From an uncultured Tenacibaculum sp. (lineage in GTDB: Bacteria; Bacteroidota; Bacteroidia; Flavobacteriales; Flavobacteriaceae), in contig CANMIL010000001.1 in assembly GCA_947497895.1 (NCBI GenBank), forward strand, positions 62,001 to 126,000: a DNA stretch of 64,000 bases, in the 5' to 3' direction. The notes beneath the pieces are model-generated. The model did no database searches. It was not told the origin of the DNA and worked only from the letters and a program-made list of their open reading frames with translations. This document shows, in pieces, positions 62,683 to 64,000 of this stretch. Position 1 is the first letter of the stretch. Each line of letters opens with the position of its first letter. The position numbers and the translations under genes were made by a program.

Positions 62683-64000
62683 ATGAAAAAGACACTATTA
62701 AAAAAACACTATGAAACTTATCTAAGATTTTTATTGTTATTTCTGTGCTTGATAACAATGAATTCTTGTATTAAAAATTTAACAGATGAGGAATTAATTG
62801 AGACCTATCAAGAATCAGTAAGTAATAATAAGTGGGAAAAAGCACTTACTTGCGTGGATGAAGGAATAAAAAGAAACCCCAATAATACTTCTTTATATTT
62901 TAGTAAAGCATTTTGCTTGAAAAATATAAGTCCGATAGAAAATCACAGGGAAATTTTAGAAAGCATTAATATTTTTATTGAAAAAAATAAAACATCTAGT
63001 TTAGGAAGATTATTGAAATATACCAATCTCTATGAAAACAGAAAATATAAAGAGGCATTGGAAGAAGTTGGGCAAATCGAAAAATATTATGGGGTGTCAG
63101 TCAATACTCTATTAATGAAAGCGAATGCTATGTTTTTAAATAAAGATTATAAAAATGCTTCTTTTCAATATGAAGAAGCTTCAATGTATCCTCACCCAAA
63201 AGAAAAATTTAAAACTATATATTATTATAAGATTTATTCTAAATATTTTTCTGGGAACAAAGAAGGGGCAATGTGGGATACTGCCTTCTTGAATCATCAT
63301 GGATTAAAAGAGGATAAAACATTAATGGAGTTAATTTCAAATAACCAACTTGATATAAATGATTATAATAAAATAGAATTTTATAACGAAGCAGATGAAT
63401 TTGAAGAGCAGATAAAAATAAATCTAGAGTACGATCGTCTTTTCAATCCTATTTATTCGAAAAGATTATTTTATGAGGCTAATAATAAAGTAGACGATTT
63501 AAAAAGACTAGACCCCAACATAGAGCTCCTTAATTTAAGTTATTCAAATGCAATAGAACTTCCTGATGATATAAAAAAGTTTAAAAGATTAAAGGGGATA
63601 AATTTATCGAAAAATAAAATAAAGGATTTTGATAAATTATTTAGACAGTTAAGTGAATTACCCAACCTTGAATATTTAGAACTAGATTATTCAAACTTAA
63701 AAAAATTCCCTTCATCTATATCGAAGTTAAAGAATTTAAAAGGTTTGTCATTAGAAGCTTCAAATATTCATCAACTTCCAAAAGAAATAGGAAGACTTCG
63801 AAATTTAGGTTATTTAAGTATTCGCAATAATAGTAAAATAAGAGATTTACCAGAGGAAATAAAGTATTTAAAAAAGTTAAATTGTTTAGATGTTTCAGGT
63901 AGTGGAATAAGGCGTTTAAGAGAAGAAATAGGATCGTGCTACAATTTAGTTTCAATCAAAAGTAATGCATCAAAAGTCGAATCAATACCAAACTCAATAG
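62683..64000 (+). CDS. TPR and leucine-rich-repeat lipoprotein, partial
   Basis: The gene has 439 codons in the window and runs off the right edge. It starts at ATG 62683 (MKKTLLKKHYETYLRFLLLF), with a lipobox-type Cys (ITMNSC, about residue 27). About residues 35-150 are TPR-like (SNNKWEKALTCVDEGIKRNP, NAMFLNKDYKNASFQYEEA). From about residue 275 leucine-rich repeats begin (IELLNLSYSNAIELPDDIKK, LEYLELDYSNLKKFP, LKGLSLEASNIHQLPKEIG). It is probably a surface or periplasmic scaffold for protein interaction. Confidence 0.8.
   Translation, partial: MKKTLLKKHYETYLRFLLLFLCLITMNSCIKNLTDEELIETYQESVSNNKWEKALTCVDEGIKRNPNNTSLYFSKAFCLKNISPIENHREILESINIFIEKNKTSSLGRLLKYTNLYENRKYKEALEEVGQIEKYYGVSVNTLLMKANAMFLNKDYKNASFQYEEASMYPHPKEKFKTIYYYKIYSKYFSGNKEGAMWDTAFLNHHGLKEDKTLMELISNNQLDINDYNKIEFYNEADEFEEQIKINLEYDRLFNPIYSKRLFYEANNKVDDLKRLDPNIELLNLSYSNAIELPDDIKKFKRLKGINLSKNKIKDFDKLFRQLSELPNLEYLELDYSNLKKFPSSISKLKNLKGLSLEASNIHQLPKEIGRLRNLGYLSIRNNSKIRDLPEEIKYLKKLNCLDVSGSGIRRLREEIGSCYNLVSIKSNASKVESIPNSI

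Overview
The window is low-GC Bacteroidota DNA, most likely from a marine member of the Flavobacteriaceae (Tenacibaculum/Polaribacter-like; genus not resolvable by eye). Support: T9SS sorting domains and the T9SS regulator PorX, the fused lpxC-fabZ gene, the recQ/kdsD/tatC/lptB neighbourhood, Bacteroidota-type promoters (TTG then TAnnTTTG) and almost no Shine-Dalgarno sequences. No rRNA, tRNA, CRISPR array or intact insertion sequence was seen.

Layout. 1-1.2 kb (minus): the start of an ABC-three-component (ABC-3C) type conflict operon, cut by the window edge: a small membrane protein, a C-terminal-domain component, a small middle component and the N-terminus of the ATPase. 1.2-3.07 kb: gene-poor, with a decayed ORF and four repeat tracts, two of which have a 41-bp period. 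3.07-10.6 kb: housekeeping (lptB, AhpD-like protein, tatC, kdsD on minus; recQ, VOC protein, YdeI-like protein, aspartyl protease with PDZ on plus). 10.7-11.1 kb: small membrane-anchored protein. 12.07-17.6 kb: a compact six-gene operon (NTF2-like protein, PLP decarboxylase, acyl carrier protein, AMP ligase, alpha/beta hydrolase, outer-membrane protein) that looks like an uncharacterised small-molecule pathway. It contains a 140-nt strongly structured element directly before the ligase gene. 17.7-21.5 kb (minus): alanine dehydrogenase, tsaE, DUF1287 protein, porX. 21.6-28.7 kb: HD protein, then lipid A genes lpxD, lpxC-fabZ, lpxA, efp, an lpxD paralogue and sucD. 28.75-33.4 kb: a full-length M16 peptidase lipoprotein followed by a half-length, catalytically empty paralogue. 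33.5-37.4 kb: fabG, a secreted lipoprotein, a DUF937 protein and a dicarboxylate symporter. 37.5-41.7 kb: an operon of ATP-grasp ligase, sulfurtransferase, TerB-like protein, N-formylglutamate amidohydrolase-like protein and QEGLA/DUF1704 metallopeptidase. 42.6-59.0 kb: an alpha-glucan/maltodextrin locus (LacI regulator, large T9SS protein, MFS sugar transporter, pgmB, GH65, truncated GH13, GH31, two GH13 lipoproteins) with no SusC/SusD pair, one wrecked T9SS gene and one GH13 with an internal deletion. 59.2-61.3 kb: LytTR membrane regulator and an acyltransferase. 61.4-64 kb: small accessory proteins and a TPR/leucine-rich-repeat lipoprotein running off the right edge.

How the parts work together. 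The glucan locus would degrade starch-like glucans in the periplasm, import maltose/maltodextrins by the MFS carrier and split them by GH65 phosphorylase plus beta-phosphoglucomutase under LacI control. The 12-17.6 kb operon would load a carboxylic or amino acid on an ACP, decarboxylate it with the PLP enzyme and release or export the product. The best candidates for undescribed biology are this operon with its internal structured element, the ABC-3C operon at the left edge, and the standalone half-M16 paralogue.
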